A DNA stretch of 64,000 bases from Streptomyces sp. man185 (GCA_002551355.1 NTHE01000014.1:62001-126000); one strand, 5' to 3'. Counted from the first letter of the stretch, positions 17,501 to 26,330 are shown. A program made the numbers and translations. Notes: a model not told the origin generated them from the letters alone.

Positions 17501-18319
17501 TGCGGCTATCCGCGCAACGACATCCTGCGCCGCCCGGACACGGGGGACCGGGAGCGGGAGATCCGCCGACGCATCGGCCTCCCGCGCGGCAAGCGCGTCA
17601 TCATGTACGCGCCCACCTGGCGGGACGACCAGTTCTACGCCCCGGGGAAGTACAAGTTCGACTTCCGTATCGACCTCGACGACGCCCGGGCCCGGCTCGG
17701 CGACGACCACGTCCTGCTGGTCCGGCGCCACCCGAACGTCGTGGACCCCGTCCCCGGCGCCGGCGACGGTTTCGTCTTCGACGTGTCCGACTACCCGGAC
17801 ATGGCGGACCTCTCGCTGATCGCCGACGTGATGATCACGGACTACTCGTCGCTGATGTTCGACTACGTCAACACCGGGCGTCCCATCCTGTTCTTCACCT
17901 ACGACCTCGACCACTACCGGGACACCCTGCGCGGCTTCTACTTCGACTTCGAGCGGAGCGCCCCGGGCCCGCTGCTCTTCGAATCCGCCCAGCTCATCAC
18001 AGCCATCCGCAACGTCGACCGGATCCAGGCGGAGTACGGGGAGCGCTACCGCTGGTTCCAGCGCGAGTTCTGCGATCTCGACGACGGCTACGCCGCGGCC
18101 CGGCTCACCGACCGCATCCTGATCGCCGGGGGCGACCTCGACCCGGCGCGGGCGACCGCGCCCGCCGTGGGCTCGGTGCCGCCGCCCGCCGGGCCCGTCC
18201 GGCCGCTCTCGCAGCCACGACCCCGGTGGACCGCAGCCCCGGCCGCCGCGGCTCCGCAGCAGGTGCACACCCCGACCGCGGACCCGTTCCGCCAACAAGT
18301 GGAGGTCGTCCATGTCTGA
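14525..18319 (+). CDS. GT2 glycosyltransferase fused to CDP-glycerol glycerophosphotransferase (TagF-like)
   Basis: Large 1264-aa cytoplasmic or membrane-associated enzyme for a surface polymer. The N-terminal GT2 domain (about 7-230) has LSVIVPFQD, VDDGSTDTSPSIAERF and the acidic FADGDDVI. A middle region of about 600 aa has no motif I can name, with beta-rich stretches from about 380 to 790. The C-terminal Glyphos_transf (TagF/TarF) domain (about 840-1205) has VVQTWHGTPLKKIGHD, MYAPTWRDD, ITDYSSLMFDYVNTGRPI and RGFYFDFE. A Pro/Ala tail ends the protein. Known relatives add polyol-phosphate repeats to teichoic acids, and fused GT2-TagF proteins make capsule or teichoic-type polymers. The stop overlaps the next gene by 8 bases, giving one operon. 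The actual polymer is unknown. Confidence 0.85.
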   Translation: MPGGPRLSVIVPFQDVETYLTECLESIARQTFRDFEVIMVDDGSTDTSPSIAERFCAEDPRFRLMRQESHGPGHARNTGLRAMHPEGEFLVFADGDDVIPEYAYELLVRTLTESGSDFVSGNVQMMNSTKKWQSPLHKGPMQRDRRGTHITRFEALIYDRTVWNKVFRRSFWDHHFIEFPEGVLYEDSWVNMFAHFRAAKVDVITDIVYLWRRRDGGAAPSITQRHTEVSNLRDRVAAVQSVSRFLGQHRSRPFRDHKRKYDLACLKSDLMLHLKVLPDADDAYRDAFMHWAQEFLAEADFDIIEELPADARIKWLLVHQGRLAELLDVLEFERKGGPLPVRRRLRRYLNYPHLENRETGLYKSDYRLDKELSPYSSLSEATWDGDSLVLKGSAYIRFINVHKRHMSTKALALRNKKTGSKLVSRARTTYFPQATEHSNQNRYCYDWSGFESRFDVTRLQRKGQWVEGTWDVAAGVFSRGLFRYKGISRGGAGSAANPAYRYVDKNTRILPLFVQGSLKLRVEIVRCRITRHRVVGDHLEIGGVLLAPAVPEWGKFRVTSMNGAGRHDSWLSFRPGGEGWCTFTTRVPLAGLVPGSRAVGDTVPQAWTMGSNGWKATVHLPGRKAPLYPVMAQETEDGHYRMPDALQTEERDREVVVHRNGSGYVVLFERAALPLLSDGEWHADGSLELVCDYAWAGLLTAAERTSAHLVVRSRAHGAERAVPIQWEGHRFRCVLTPAAMRTLAGDIPLAAGRWDFFLRRQDPSAVSPEERSPDLMVKIEQDIVPSMPQHHQVGERGYELQAEAYDRLSLLVNSAMPEEARGPYRQKLLRTKAYPQDRRAPVRPAVLFDAFKGTQYSDSPRAVHEELIRRGADLEHLWVVRDDQVDVPETARAVRMWSPQWYEALATSRYVVANNHLPDWFRKRPEQTVVQTWHGTPLKKIGHDIESVHFADQRYLERVEKEVQNWDMLVSPNSFSTPILQRAFKFPGEMVECGYPRNDILRRPDTGDREREIRRRIGLPRGKRVIMYAPTWRDDQFYAPGKYKFDFRIDLDDARARLGDDHVLLVRRHPNVVDPVPGAGDGFVFDVSDYPDMADLSLIADVMITDYSSLMFDYVNTGRPILFFTYDLDHYRDTLRGFYFDFERSAPGPLLFESAQLITAIRNVDRIQAEYGERYRWFQREFCDLDDGYAAARLTDRILIAGGDLDPARATAPAVGSVPPPAGPVRPLSQPRPRWTAAPAAAAPQQVHTPTADPFRQQVEVVHV

Positions 18320-19787
18320 CGCGGACCCGAACGCGCGCCGCGTGTTCAGCGGGGTCGAGGCCTCCGGCGCCCACCCCCTGGAGTACCGCTTCGCCCACGC
18401 CAAGAACGGCAACCGCCACCTCGTGGTGGTGTTCGCCAACCTCAACGCCCCGGGGGAGTGGGGCTGGGCGAACGGCGTCCTCGACAAGACCCGCGCCAAC
18501 ATCCTGTGGATCCGGGACCAGTTCGACGGCCACAACAGCTACTACCTCTGCAAGGAGATGGACTTCTCCCTGGAGCAGTCCGTCATCGGCCTCATCTCGC
18601 GGGTGATGAACGCCCTGGAGCTGACGCCGGACCAGTGCACCATGTACGGCAGTTCCAAGGGCGGAACGGCCGCCCTGCACTTCGGTCTGAGGTACGGATT
18701 CCGGAACATCGTGGCCAGCGTGCCCCAGTTCCGTATCGGGACCTTCGTCCGGGAGTCCATGCCGGGCGCCGCCCGCCTGATGATGGGCGAGGTGACCGAG
18801 GAGAAGGTCCAGCTCCTCGACTCCGTCCTCGCCGACGTCGTGCGCACCAGCACCAACCGCGACGCCAACATCTACCTGATCTCCTCGCCCCAGGACGAGC
18901 AGTACGCCCGGCACGTCGAGCCGTACCTGGGGCTGTTCCAGGGCTATGCGAACTTCAACTTCGTCTACAACGACTCACCGCTGATCGCCGGGCACGGCAA
19001 GGTGACCCTGCGCAACCTGCCCACCATGATCGGGCTGTTGAACCTCCTGGTGGACGGCATCACCCCGCGGATCGGCGTGGTCAGCAACGGCGGCGAGCAG
19101 CCCGGTCGCGACACGTCCGCCATCGACGCCTACCTCAAGGCCACCTCGCAGATCCAGGCCGAGGCCTTCGCCGCACCGGTGGTCACCCTGCCCGGCGGAC
19201 AACAGGAGATCCCCGGCAACCAGGTGCGTTTCGCGGGCCGTGCCCCGGGCGCCGTACGCGTCAGCATGTGGGAGAACGGCAAGTACCTCGCGTCGCCGCC
19301 CGTCCAGCCGGACGGCAGCTGGTCCTGGGAGCCCGAGAAGACCTGGTCCCCGGGGCGTCACGTCATCCGGCTCTTCGCGGTGGACGCGCGGAAGTTCCAC
19401 AGCGAGCGCACCGAGATCGTCTTCACCGCCCTGCCGCCGGCCACCGCCCGGGCGCCTCGGCCCCCGGCGGCGCCGATCCTCACGGCACCGGTCCCGCACC
19501 AGCAGCTCCAGGGCCCGTCCGTCCTGTTCACCGGCTTCGCGGACCACGGCACCCAGATCGTCCTCCGCATGGAGGGCTCCGTCCTGGGCACCACGATGAC
19601 CGGACCGGACGGCAGCTGGTTCTGGGAGCCCGACTGGACCTGGCCGGAGGGACCCCACGCCCTCGAATGCCTCGCCGTGGACCGTGCGGGGCTGGAGTCG
19701 GCGGCGACCCCGGCCGCCTTCACGGTCGCCGGGCCGCCCGGGGGCTTCGCCCCGGCCCACGCTCCCTACGCCCAGCCACGGTACTGA
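18312..19787 (+). CDS. Alpha/beta-hydrolase-like protein (XcbB/CpsF-type) with two Ig-like repeats
   Basis: This 491-aa protein has two parts. Residues 1-270 resemble an alpha/beta-hydrolase with nucleophile elbow YGSSKGGTAALHFGLRYG (about 111-128), similar to the XcbB/CpsF capsule proteins whose elbow reads G.SKGG. Two Ig-like units follow (about 300-375 and 395-475). Each holds the same signature: QPDGSWSWEPEKTWSPG in the first and GPDGSWFWEPDWTWPEG in the second. No signal peptide is visible. It overlaps the GT2-TagF gene by 8 bases, so it belongs to the same pathway. In capsule systems such proteins are needed for polymer synthesis or modification, but their chemistry is unclear. A role in acylating or deacylating the polymer is inference. 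Confidence 0.6.
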   Translation: MSDADPNARRVFSGVEASGAHPLEYRFAHAKNGNRHLVVVFANLNAPGEWGWANGVLDKTRANILWIRDQFDGHNSYYLCKEMDFSLEQSVIGLISRVMNALELTPDQCTMYGSSKGGTAALHFGLRYGFRNIVASVPQFRIGTFVRESMPGAARLMMGEVTEEKVQLLDSVLADVVRTSTNRDANIYLISSPQDEQYARHVEPYLGLFQGYANFNFVYNDSPLIAGHGKVTLRNLPTMIGLLNLLVDGITPRIGVVSNGGEQPGRDTSAIDAYLKATSQIQAEAFAAPVVTLPGGQQEIPGNQVRFAGRAPGAVRVSMWENGKYLASPPVQPDGSWSWEPEKTWSPGRHVIRLFAVDARKFHSERTEIVFTALPPATARAPRPPAAPILTAPVPHQQLQGPSVLFTGFADHGTQIVLRMEGSVLGTTMTGPDGSWFWEPDWTWPEGPHALECLAVDRAGLESAATPAAFTVAGPPGGFAPAHAPYAQPRY

Positions 19788-19853
19788 CACCGTACGAGAG
19801 CACGGGCCGCGTCGGCCGACGCCGAAGCCCCTCCAGAACCGGAGTTCGCCACC

Positions 19854-20987
19854 ATGTCCGCATCACCGTCCGGCCTGCACACCGGCATCGACACCTCCGA
19901 CGCGTACCCCGTGCACTACCGCTTCAGCCCGGCCACGAAGGGCAACCAGCACCTCGTCGTCGTCTTCGCGAACATCGCGGCACCCGACGACTACGGCTGG
20001 TCGAACGGCATCTTCGACAAGCTGCGCGCCAACGTCCTGTGGATCCGTGACGACTTCGACGGCAACAACAGCTACTACCTGTGCAAGGGGATGGACTTCA
20101 CCCTGGAGCGGTCCGTCGTCACGCTGATCGCCAACGTCATGAACTCCCTCGGGCTCACTCTCGACCAGTGCACCCTGTGGGGCGGCTCCAAGGGTGGCAG
20201 CGCGGCGCTCTACTTCGGGCTCAAGTACGGCTTCCGCAACATCGTCGCGCTCGTGCCGCAGTTCCTGATCGGCACCTATCTGCAGCACAAGCACCCCGCC
20301 ATCGGTCGCTTCATGATGGGCCAGGTCACCGAGGCGAACATCCAGGTCCTGGACCGGGCGATCCCCGACCTGGCGGCGTCCGGGGCGAACCGCGGGGCCA
20401 ACATCTATCTGCTCTCCTCCCCGCAGGACGAGCAGTACCCGGTTCAGGTGGAGCCGTTCCTCCCCCTCTTCCAGGGCTACGAGAACTTCAACTTCATCTT
20501 CAGCGACTCCCCGTACATCACCGGCCACACCGAAGTGACCCGGCGCAATGTGCCGATGCTGATGGGGCTGGTGAACTTCCTGATCGACGGGATGCCCCCG
20601 AGACTGGGCCAGGTCGTCAACGGGCGGGAGCGCCCGGACACCGACCGCTCGGCCATCGACGCCTTCCTCAAGGCCACCTCACAGGTGCGGGACACGTTCT
20701 CCGCGCCCCTGGTGCACGCCCCGTTCCCCGGACAGCAGGTCCAGCCGTCCGTCCGCTTCGCCGGCTTCGCCCAGGGCGCGGTACGGGTCAGCGTCTGGGA
20801 ACGGGGCAAGTTCCTGGGCTCTCCCCACGTGGCCGGCGACGGCAGCTGGTCCTGGGAGCCCCCGAAGCCCCTGTCGCCCGGCGACCACCTGGTGCGGATC
20901 TTCGCGGTCGACGCCTCCGGGTTCGCCTCCCCGACGACCGATGTCGCCTTCCGGGTGGAGAACGCGTACGCCGCGCCCCGCCTCTGA
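19854..20987 (+). CDS. Paralogous alpha/beta-hydrolase-like protein with one Ig-like repeat
   Basis: A 377-aa tandem paralogue of the preceding gene. The domain order is the same but there is only one Ig-like unit (about 290-370, GDGSWSWEPPKPLSPG). The elbow is WGGSKGGSAALYFGLKYG (about 109-126). Stretches such as QDEQYPVQVEPFLPLFQGY and GHTEVTRRN align closely with QDEQYARHVEPYLGLFQGY and GHGKVTLRN of its neighbour, showing recent duplication. The spacing is 66 bases with CGGAG shortly before the ATG, and it is the last gene of the operon. Function is unknown. It may supply a second specificity or form a heteromer with its paralogue. Confidence 0.6.
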   Translation: MSASPSGLHTGIDTSDAYPVHYRFSPATKGNQHLVVVFANIAAPDDYGWSNGIFDKLRANVLWIRDDFDGNNSYYLCKGMDFTLERSVVTLIANVMNSLGLTLDQCTLWGGSKGGSAALYFGLKYGFRNIVALVPQFLIGTYLQHKHPAIGRFMMGQVTEANIQVLDRAIPDLAASGANRGANIYLLSSPQDEQYPVQVEPFLPLFQGYENFNFIFSDSPYITGHTEVTRRNVPMLMGLVNFLIDGMPPRLGQVVNGRERPDTDRSAIDAFLKATSQVRDTFSAPLVHAPFPGQQVQPSVRFAGFAQGAVRVSVWERGKFLGSPHVAGDGSWSWEPPKPLSPGDHLVRIFAVDASGFASPTTDVAFRVENAYAAPRL

Positions 20988-20990
20988 TGC

Positions 20991-21917
20991 TCAGCCAGTG
21001 GTGAACCGCAGCACCAATGCCCAGTGGTCCGACGCCGGTGAGCGCAGCACCGAGCACTCCCCGCGCTCCAGACCGGTGAACAGGTAGTCGATCTTGTAGC
21101 CGCTGCGGTGGGTGTCCCGCGGCCCGCCGGACGGCCCCGGCCGGTCGCACTCGCGGTAGGCGCCGAACAGGCCCTCCACCCGGGACCACGCGGCCGCGTC
21201 GGCCGACCCGGGCGGCGCGGTGTTGAGATCGCCGCCGAACACCGTGCGCGGCCCCGCGGCGGCGCCCACCAGAGCGCGCAACTGCCGCTCGCGCAGCCCC
21301 GCGTCCACCGCACGCGCCCCGCCCTGCTGAGGGTGGAGGTGCGTGGTGCAGATCCGGACGTCCTCCGCCGCCGCCGTGGCGCAGAGGATGTTCCGGCGCA
21401 AGCCGGCGGCGGGCTGGGGCAGCGGGACGTCGGTGACCCCGGTCAGCAAAAGCCCCGACAGCATCGCGTACCCCGCGGTGCCCCGCCCGTCTCCCGTACA
21501 GCGCACGGTGGACCGACGCCCCTCCCGGACCGCTGTGTACGGCCGGAACAGGCTGCGCCACTCGCCACCGAGCGACGCCCGTACGGAGTCGAGGTCGGCC
21601 GAGCACATCTCCTGGAGCAGGACCACACGCGCCCCCGACTCCCGTACCAGCGCCTCGATGCGCGCCCGCTTCTCCTCGGCCGACCCGGTGTCCTCGCAGT
21701 TCCACTGACGTACGCCGCAGACATTCCAGGTGGCGACGGACAGGGTGCCCGGTGCGTGCGTGGCCTCCGGGGCGTCCCGGGTCCCGGAGCCGCCGTCGTG
21801 GTCGAACAGGCGGAAGCCGATGGCCAGGCCCGCCAGCGACGCGAGCACCACCGCCGCCACCACCCACAGCGATCCGCCGCCGCGGCGGTGGCGTTTACGC
21901 GCACGTCGTCCCGGCAT
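20991..21917 (-). CDS. Membrane-anchored endonuclease/exonuclease/phosphatase family protein
   Basis: EEP-fold hydrolase of about 308 aa. A basic start (RRARKRHRRG) and one membrane helix (about residues 16-35) anchor it, with the catalytic domain outside. Motifs: SVATWNVCGVRQ, LLQEM (metal-binding Glu), GGDLNTAPPG (catalytic Asp and Asn) and PASDHWALV (terminal Asp-His). ATG 21917 is chosen because GAGGAAAGG lies upstream; an in-frame ATG at 21956 would fall inside the terminator hairpin at 21943-21982. Substrates of this superfamily range from nucleic acids to sphingolipids and phosphoinositides, so none can be assigned. It converges with the polymer operon with only 3 bases between stops. 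Confidence 0.75.
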   Translation of the reverse strand: MPGRRARKRHRRGGGSLWVVAAVVLASLAGLAIGFRLFDHDGGSGTRDAPEATHAPGTLSVATWNVCGVRQWNCEDTGSAEEKRARIEALVRESGARVVLLQEMCSADLDSVRASLGGEWRSLFRPYTAVREGRRSTVRCTGDGRGTAGYAMLSGLLLTGVTDVPLPQPAAGLRRNILCATAAAEDVRICTTHLHPQQGGARAVDAGLRERQLRALVGAAAGPRTVFGGDLNTAPPGSADAAAWSRVEGLFGAYRECDRPGPSGGPRDTHRSGYKIDYLFTGLERGECSVLRSPASDHWALVLRFTTG

Positions 21918-21942
21918 GTTCCCGGCCTTTCCTCGGCATGAC

Positions 21943-21982
21943 GGAGCGGGCCGCACGGCCTCCCGGCCGTGCGGCCCGCTCC
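21943..21982. terminator. Terminator after fadB
   Basis: Perfect 18-base arms (21943-21960 and 21965-21982) with loop TCCC, 21 bases beyond the fadB stop codon on the minus strand and just ahead of the EEP gene. Confidence 0.9.
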
Positions 21983-22003
21983 GGACCTCTTCCTACCCCA
22001 GGA

Positions 22004-24133
22004 CTAGGCGGGCACGCTCGCCACACCCTGCGCGAGGAACGGCTTCCCGTTCACCCGCTGCGAGACGCCCTCGCGGTCCAGGTACGGCGTGATGCCGCCC
22101 AGGTGGAAGGGCCAGCCCGCACCGGTGATCAGGCACAGGTCGATGTCCTGGGCCTCGGCGACGACGCCCTCGTCCAGCATCAGGCCGATCTCCTGCGCCA
22201 CCGCGTCGAGCACGCGGTCGCGGGTCTGCTCCTCGGTGAGGACGGTGTCGCCCTGCTTGAGGAGGGCGGCGACCTCGGGGTCGAGGACCGGCGCACCGGA
22301 GTCGTAGACGTAGAAGCCGCGCTTGCCCGCCTTGACGACGGCCGCGAGGTTCTGCGAGACGGTGAAGCGCTCCGGGAAGGAGCGGTTCAGGGTCTCGGAG
22401 ACGTGCAGGCCGATGGCCGGGCCGACCAGCTCCAGGAGCACCAGCGGGGACATCGGCAGGCCGAGCGGCTCGACGGCCTTCTCCGCGACCTCGACCGGGG
22501 TGCCCTCGTCGATGACGTTCTGGATCTCGCCCATGAAGCGGGTGAGGATGCGGTTGACGACGAACGCCGGGGCGTCCTTCACCAGGACCGCGGTCTTCTT
22601 CAGCTTGCGGGCCACACCGAACGCGGTGGCCAGCGAGGCGTCGTCCGTCTGCTCGCCGCGCACGATCTCCAGGAGCGGGAGGATCGCGACCGGGTTGAAG
22701 AAGTGGAAGCCGACGACTCGCTCGGGGTTCTTCAGCTTCGACGCCATCTCGGTCACCGACAGCGAGGAGGTGTTGGTGGCGAGGATCGCGTGCGCCGGGG
22801 CGACCGCCTCGACCTCCGCGAACACCTGCTGCTTGACGCCGATCTCCTCGAAGACGGCCTCGATGATGAAGTCCGCGTCCGCGAAGCCCTCGGCCTTGTC
22901 GAGGACACCGGAGACCAGGCCCTTGAGGCGGTTGGCCTTGTCCTGGTTGATGCGGCCCTTGCCGAGCAGCTTCTCGATCTCGGCGTGGACGTAGCCCACA
23001 CCCTTGGTCACGCGCTCCTGGTCGATGTCCGTGAGGACGACCGGGACCTCCAGGCGGCGCAGGAACAGCAGCGCCAGCTGGCTGGCCATCAGGCCCGCGC
23101 CGACGACGCCGACCTTGGTGACCGGGCGGGCCAGGTTCTTGTCCGGGGCGCCGGCCGGGCGCTTGGCGCGCTTCTGGACCAGATTGAAGGCGTAGATGCC
23201 GCTGCGCAGCTCGCCGCCCATGATCAGGTCCGCGAGCGCCTGGTCCTCGGCGTCGAAGCCGGCGGACAGGTCGCCGTCCTTCGCCGCCGCGATGATGTCC
23301 AGCGCGCGGTACGCGGCCGGGGCCGCACCGTGCACCTTGGAGTCCGCGATGGCCCGGCCGCGGGCGACGGCCGCGTCCCAGCCTTCGCCGCGGTCGATCG
23401 CGGGCCGCTCGACGGCGAGCTCGCCCTTGAGGACGGCCGCGGTCCAGATCAGCGACTGCTCCAGGAAGTCCGCGCCCTCGAAGATCGCGTCGGCGATCCC
23501 GAGCTCGAAGACCTGCTTGCCCTTGAGCTGACGGTTCTGGTTGAGCGAGTTCTCGATGATCACCGAGACCGCGCGGTCCGCGCCGATCAGGTTCGGGAGC
23601 AGCGCGCAGCCGCCCCAGCCGGGGACCAGTCCGAGGAAGACCTCGGGCAGCGAGAACGCCGGGATGGCGGTGGAGACGGTGCGGTAGGCGCAGTGCAGAC
23701 CGACCTCGACACCGCCGCCCATCGCCGCGCCGTTGTAGTACGCGAACGTCGGTACCGCGAGGCCGGAGAGGCGGCGGAAGACGTCGTGGCCGCCCTTGCC
23801 GATGGCGAGCGCGTCCTCGTGGCGGCCGAGCAGCTCGACGCCCTTGAGGTCGGCGCCGACGGCGAAGATGAACGGCTTGCCGGTGATGCCGACGCCGGTG
23901 ATGGTGCCGTCCGACGCCTCCTTCTCGACCTGGTCGATCGCGGCGTCCAGGTTCGCCAGCGACTGCGGTCCGAAGGTGGTCGGCTTGGTGTGGTCCAGGC
24001 CGTTGTCCAGCGTGATGAGCGCGAACCGCCCGGCGCCGGACGGCAGGTCCAGGTGGCGTACGTGCGCCTGCGTGACGACCTCGCCGGGGAACAGCTCGGC
24101 CGCACCCTTCAGAAGCTCAGTGGTGGAGCTCAC
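22004..24133 (-). CDS. fadB: Fatty-acid oxidation alpha subunit: enoyl-CoA hydratase / 3-hydroxyacyl-CoA dehydrogenase
   Basis: Bifunctional beta-oxidation enzyme, 709 aa. The crotonase half (to about 300) has the oxyanion-hole motif FAVGADLKG and the catalytic Glu in PEVFLGLVPGWGG. The dehydrogenase half starts with the NAD-binding KVGVVGAGLMASQ (about 338), then NTSSLSVTEMA and the His motif VGFHFFNPVAILPLLEIV. The GTG start (24131-24133) overlaps the thiolase stop by 4 bases, so the two are translationally coupled. In-frame codons further upstream lie inside the thiolase gene and were rejected. It hydrates trans-2-enoyl-CoA and oxidises the 3-hydroxy product. Confidence 0.95.
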   Translation of the reverse strand: MSSTTELLKGAAELFPGEVVTQAHVRHLDLPSGAGRFALITLDNGLDHTKPTTFGPQSLANLDAAIDQVEKEASDGTITGVGITGKPFIFAVGADLKGVELLGRHEDALAIGKGGHDVFRRLSGLAVPTFAYYNGAAMGGGVEVGLHCAYRTVSTAIPAFSLPEVFLGLVPGWGGCALLPNLIGADRAVSVIIENSLNQNRQLKGKQVFELGIADAIFEGADFLEQSLIWTAAVLKGELAVERPAIDRGEGWDAAVARGRAIADSKVHGAAPAAYRALDIIAAAKDGDLSAGFDAEDQALADLIMGGELRSGIYAFNLVQKRAKRPAGAPDKNLARPVTKVGVVGAGLMASQLALLFLRRLEVPVVLTDIDQERVTKGVGYVHAEIEKLLGKGRINQDKANRLKGLVSGVLDKAEGFADADFIIEAVFEEIGVKQQVFAEVEAVAPAHAILATNTSSLSVTEMASKLKNPERVVGFHFFNPVAILPLLEIVRGEQTDDASLATAFGVARKLKKTAVLVKDAPAFVVNRILTRFMGEIQNVIDEGTPVEVAEKAVEPLGLPMSPLVLLELVGPAIGLHVSETLNRSFPERFTVSQNLAAVVKAGKRGFYVYDSGAPVLDPEVAALLKQGDTVLTEEQTRDRVLDAVAQEIGLMLDEGVVAEAQDIDLCLITGAGWPFHLGGITPYLDREGVSQRVNGKPFLAQGVASVPA

Positions 24134-25350
24134 TTGTTGCCTCCGTCGAAATTCGGGTTCTCCCAGATGACCGTGGCGCCCATGCCGAAGCCGACGCACA
24201 TCGTCGTCAGGCCGTAGCGGACCTCGGGCTGCTCCTCGAACTGCCGGGCCAGCTGCGTCATGAGCCGGACACCGGAGGAGGCCAGCGGGTGGCCGTAGGC
24301 GATCGCGCCGCCGTACTGGTTGACGCGGGCGTCGTCGTCGGCGATGCCGTAGTGCTCCAGGAAGGCGAGCACCTGCACGGCGAACGCCTCGTTGATCTCG
24401 AAGAGACCGATGTCGGAGATGGAGAGGCCGGCCTGGGCCAGTGCCTTCTCGGTCGCCGGGATCGGGCCGTAGCCCATGACCTCCGGCTCGACGCCCGCGA
24501 AGGCGTAGGAGACCAGGCGCATCTTGACCGGGAGGCCCAGCTCGCGGGCGACGTCCTCGGCGGCGAGCAGGGATGCGGTGGCGCCGTCGTTGAGACCCGC
24601 GGCGTTACCGGCCGTGACCCGGCCGTGGGCGCGGAAGGGAGTCTTCAGACCGGCCAGGGACTCCAGCGTGGTGCCGGGGCGCATCGGCTCGTCGGCGGTG
24701 ACCAGGCCCCAGCCCGTCTCGCCCGCCTCGGCGTTGGTGCGGCGCACCGAGACCGGTACGAGGTCCTGCTGGATCTTGCCGTTGGCGTACGCCTTGGCGG
24801 CCTTCTCCTGCGAACGCACCGCGTACTCGTCGGCGCGCTGCTTGGTGATCGTGGGGTAGCGGTCGTGCAGGTTCTCCGCCGTCATGCCCATGAACAGGGC
24901 GGACTCGTCGACCAGCTTCTCCGACACGAAGCGCGGGTTCGGGTCGACGCCCTCGCCCATCGGGTGGCGGCCCATGTGCTCGACGCCACCGGCCACGACG
25001 ACGTCGTACGCGCCGAAGGCGATGGAACCGGCCGTCGAGGTGACGGCGGTCAGCGCGCCCGCGCACATGCGGTCGATCGAGTAGCCGGGGACGGACTGCG
25101 GCAGACCGGCCAGGATTCCGGCGGTGCGGCCCAGCGTGAGGCCCTGGTCCCCGATCTGCGTGGTCGCGGCGATGGCGACCTCGTCGATCTTCTTGGGGTC
25201 CAGATCCGGGTTGCGGCGCAGCAGCTCCCGGATGGCCTTCACGACGAGGTCGTCGGCGCGGGTCTCGTGGTAAATGCCCTTCGGGCCCGCTTTGCCGAAC
25301 GGGGTGCGGACGCCGTCGACGAAGACGACGTCCCGGATGGTACGAGGCAC
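24130..25350 (-). CDS. fadA: Acetyl-CoA C-acyltransferase (3-ketoacyl-CoA thiolase)
   Basis: Last enzyme of the beta-oxidation cycle, 406 aa. The acyl-accepting Cys is in SIDRMCAGALTAV (about residue 95). The acid/base residues are in INEAFAVQ, GGAIAYGHPLASSG (His) and TTMCVGFGMGAT (second Cys). GGVEHMGRHPMGEG is typical of FadA. GTG 25350 has the strong site GGAGGAGAG six bases before it. It is the first gene of a two-gene operon with fadB and probably forms the FadAB complex with it. Confidence 0.95.
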   Translation of the reverse strand: MPRTIRDVVFVDGVRTPFGKAGPKGIYHETRADDLVVKAIRELLRRNPDLDPKKIDEVAIAATTQIGDQGLTLGRTAGILAGLPQSVPGYSIDRMCAGALTAVTSTAGSIAFGAYDVVVAGGVEHMGRHPMGEGVDPNPRFVSEKLVDESALFMGMTAENLHDRYPTITKQRADEYAVRSQEKAAKAYANGKIQQDLVPVSVRRTNAEAGETGWGLVTADEPMRPGTTLESLAGLKTPFRAHGRVTAGNAAGLNDGATASLLAAEDVARELGLPVKMRLVSYAFAGVEPEVMGYGPIPATEKALAQAGLSISDIGLFEINEAFAVQVLAFLEHYGIADDDARVNQYGGAIAYGHPLASSGVRLMTQLARQFEEQPEVRYGLTTMCVGFGMGATVIWENPNFDGGNK

Positions 25351-25543
25351 GGTGGCTCTCCTCCAGGGTGCGGGATGGCACTGCTGCGGGGCGCGCCACG
25401 GGGGTGCGCCGCCTGCCCATCATGCTACTTGCGGGTAACCAGACTGCCCACCCCCCACGGCCGGAGCGTCGAAGGTCACACCGGTCCGGCGGGCGGCACA
25501 GGGCTTCCCGGACGCCCCGGCCTTACGTTCTCGACCGTGCCCC

Positions 25544-26242
25544 TCACCGCATGCTCGCCGCGATCGGCCCGGAGGACCGCACCACCTCCGCGACGAACCG
25601 GCCCCGCCCGACACCCAGCCGCCGCAACGCCGGACCGTGGTCCACGGCCACCACCATCGAGGCCGCGGCCAGCGCGGCACGCCACCCGGAGGTCGCCAGG
25701 ACCCGTACCGGCAGCGGCAGCGGGCGCAGGCCCCGGCGCAGGCGGTGGCAGTGGAAGGGCACGTGCCGCTCCTCGTCGGCCAGGATCCGCCCCGCCACCT
25801 CCCGGGTCAGCGCGTCCTCGCCGCCGTCCCGCAGGGCCCGGTAGTACCGCAGCGCGACCACCTCCGCGATCATGAGGACCAGCAGTTCGAGGCGGAGTCC
25901 CAGGACCCGGCGCAGCGCCACGAAGACCCGGTCGCTCCAGTGCGAGGTGATCACCGGCGCGCCGCCCGAGGCCAGCAGGAGCGCCAGCAACCTGGCGTGA
26001 TTTCGCTCCTCCGCGACGAACATACGCACCGCCGACGCGTACTCCGTGTCACCGACTGCCTCCGCTTCGGTGATCAGCTCGGCCCCGTCGCCGTCCTCGC
26101 CGACCTGGAAACGCTGCAGACTGCGCCGGATCGCGGGGTGCGGCGGGACGCCGGTCTCCCAGTCCGGATCGCCTCGCTCCGCCCGGTCAAGACGCGCTTC
26201 CTCGAAGACGCGTGTCCAGTCGCCGTACGCCGTGGTGTCCAT
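25544..26242 (-). CDS. Ferritin-like di-iron domain protein
   Basis: Predicted 232-aa protein with a four-helix ferritin-like core. Candidate metal ligands are FVAEERNHARLLAL (E..H), MIAEVVALRYYRAL (E) and LADEERHVPFHCHRL (E..H). This is the E, E..H pattern of di-iron proteins. A hydrophobic stretch near the C-terminus may be membrane-facing. ATG 26242 is chosen because family resemblance starts just after it and GGGGGA precedes it. The frame is open further upstream into low-complexity DNA. Function is unknown; relatives are often labelled rubrerythrin- or tRNA-hydroxylase-like. Confidence 0.65.
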   Translation of the reverse strand: MDTTAYGDWTRVFEEARLDRAERGDPDWETGVPPHPAIRRSLQRFQVGEDGDGAELITEAEAVGDTEYASAVRMFVAEERNHARLLALLLASGGAPVITSHWSDRVFVALRRVLGLRLELLVLMIAEVVALRYYRALRDGGEDALTREVAGRILADEERHVPFHCHRLRRGLRPLPLPVRVLATSGWRAALAAASMVVAVDHGPALRRLGVGRGRFVAEVVRSSGPIAASMR

Positions 26243-26330
26243 GTCCGTCCCCCGTGACTCCGATGAATCCTGTGGCTCCGATGGCTCTTGTGGTTCCCGT
26301 GGTACCCGCGATTCCTGCCGGGAAGTGAAA

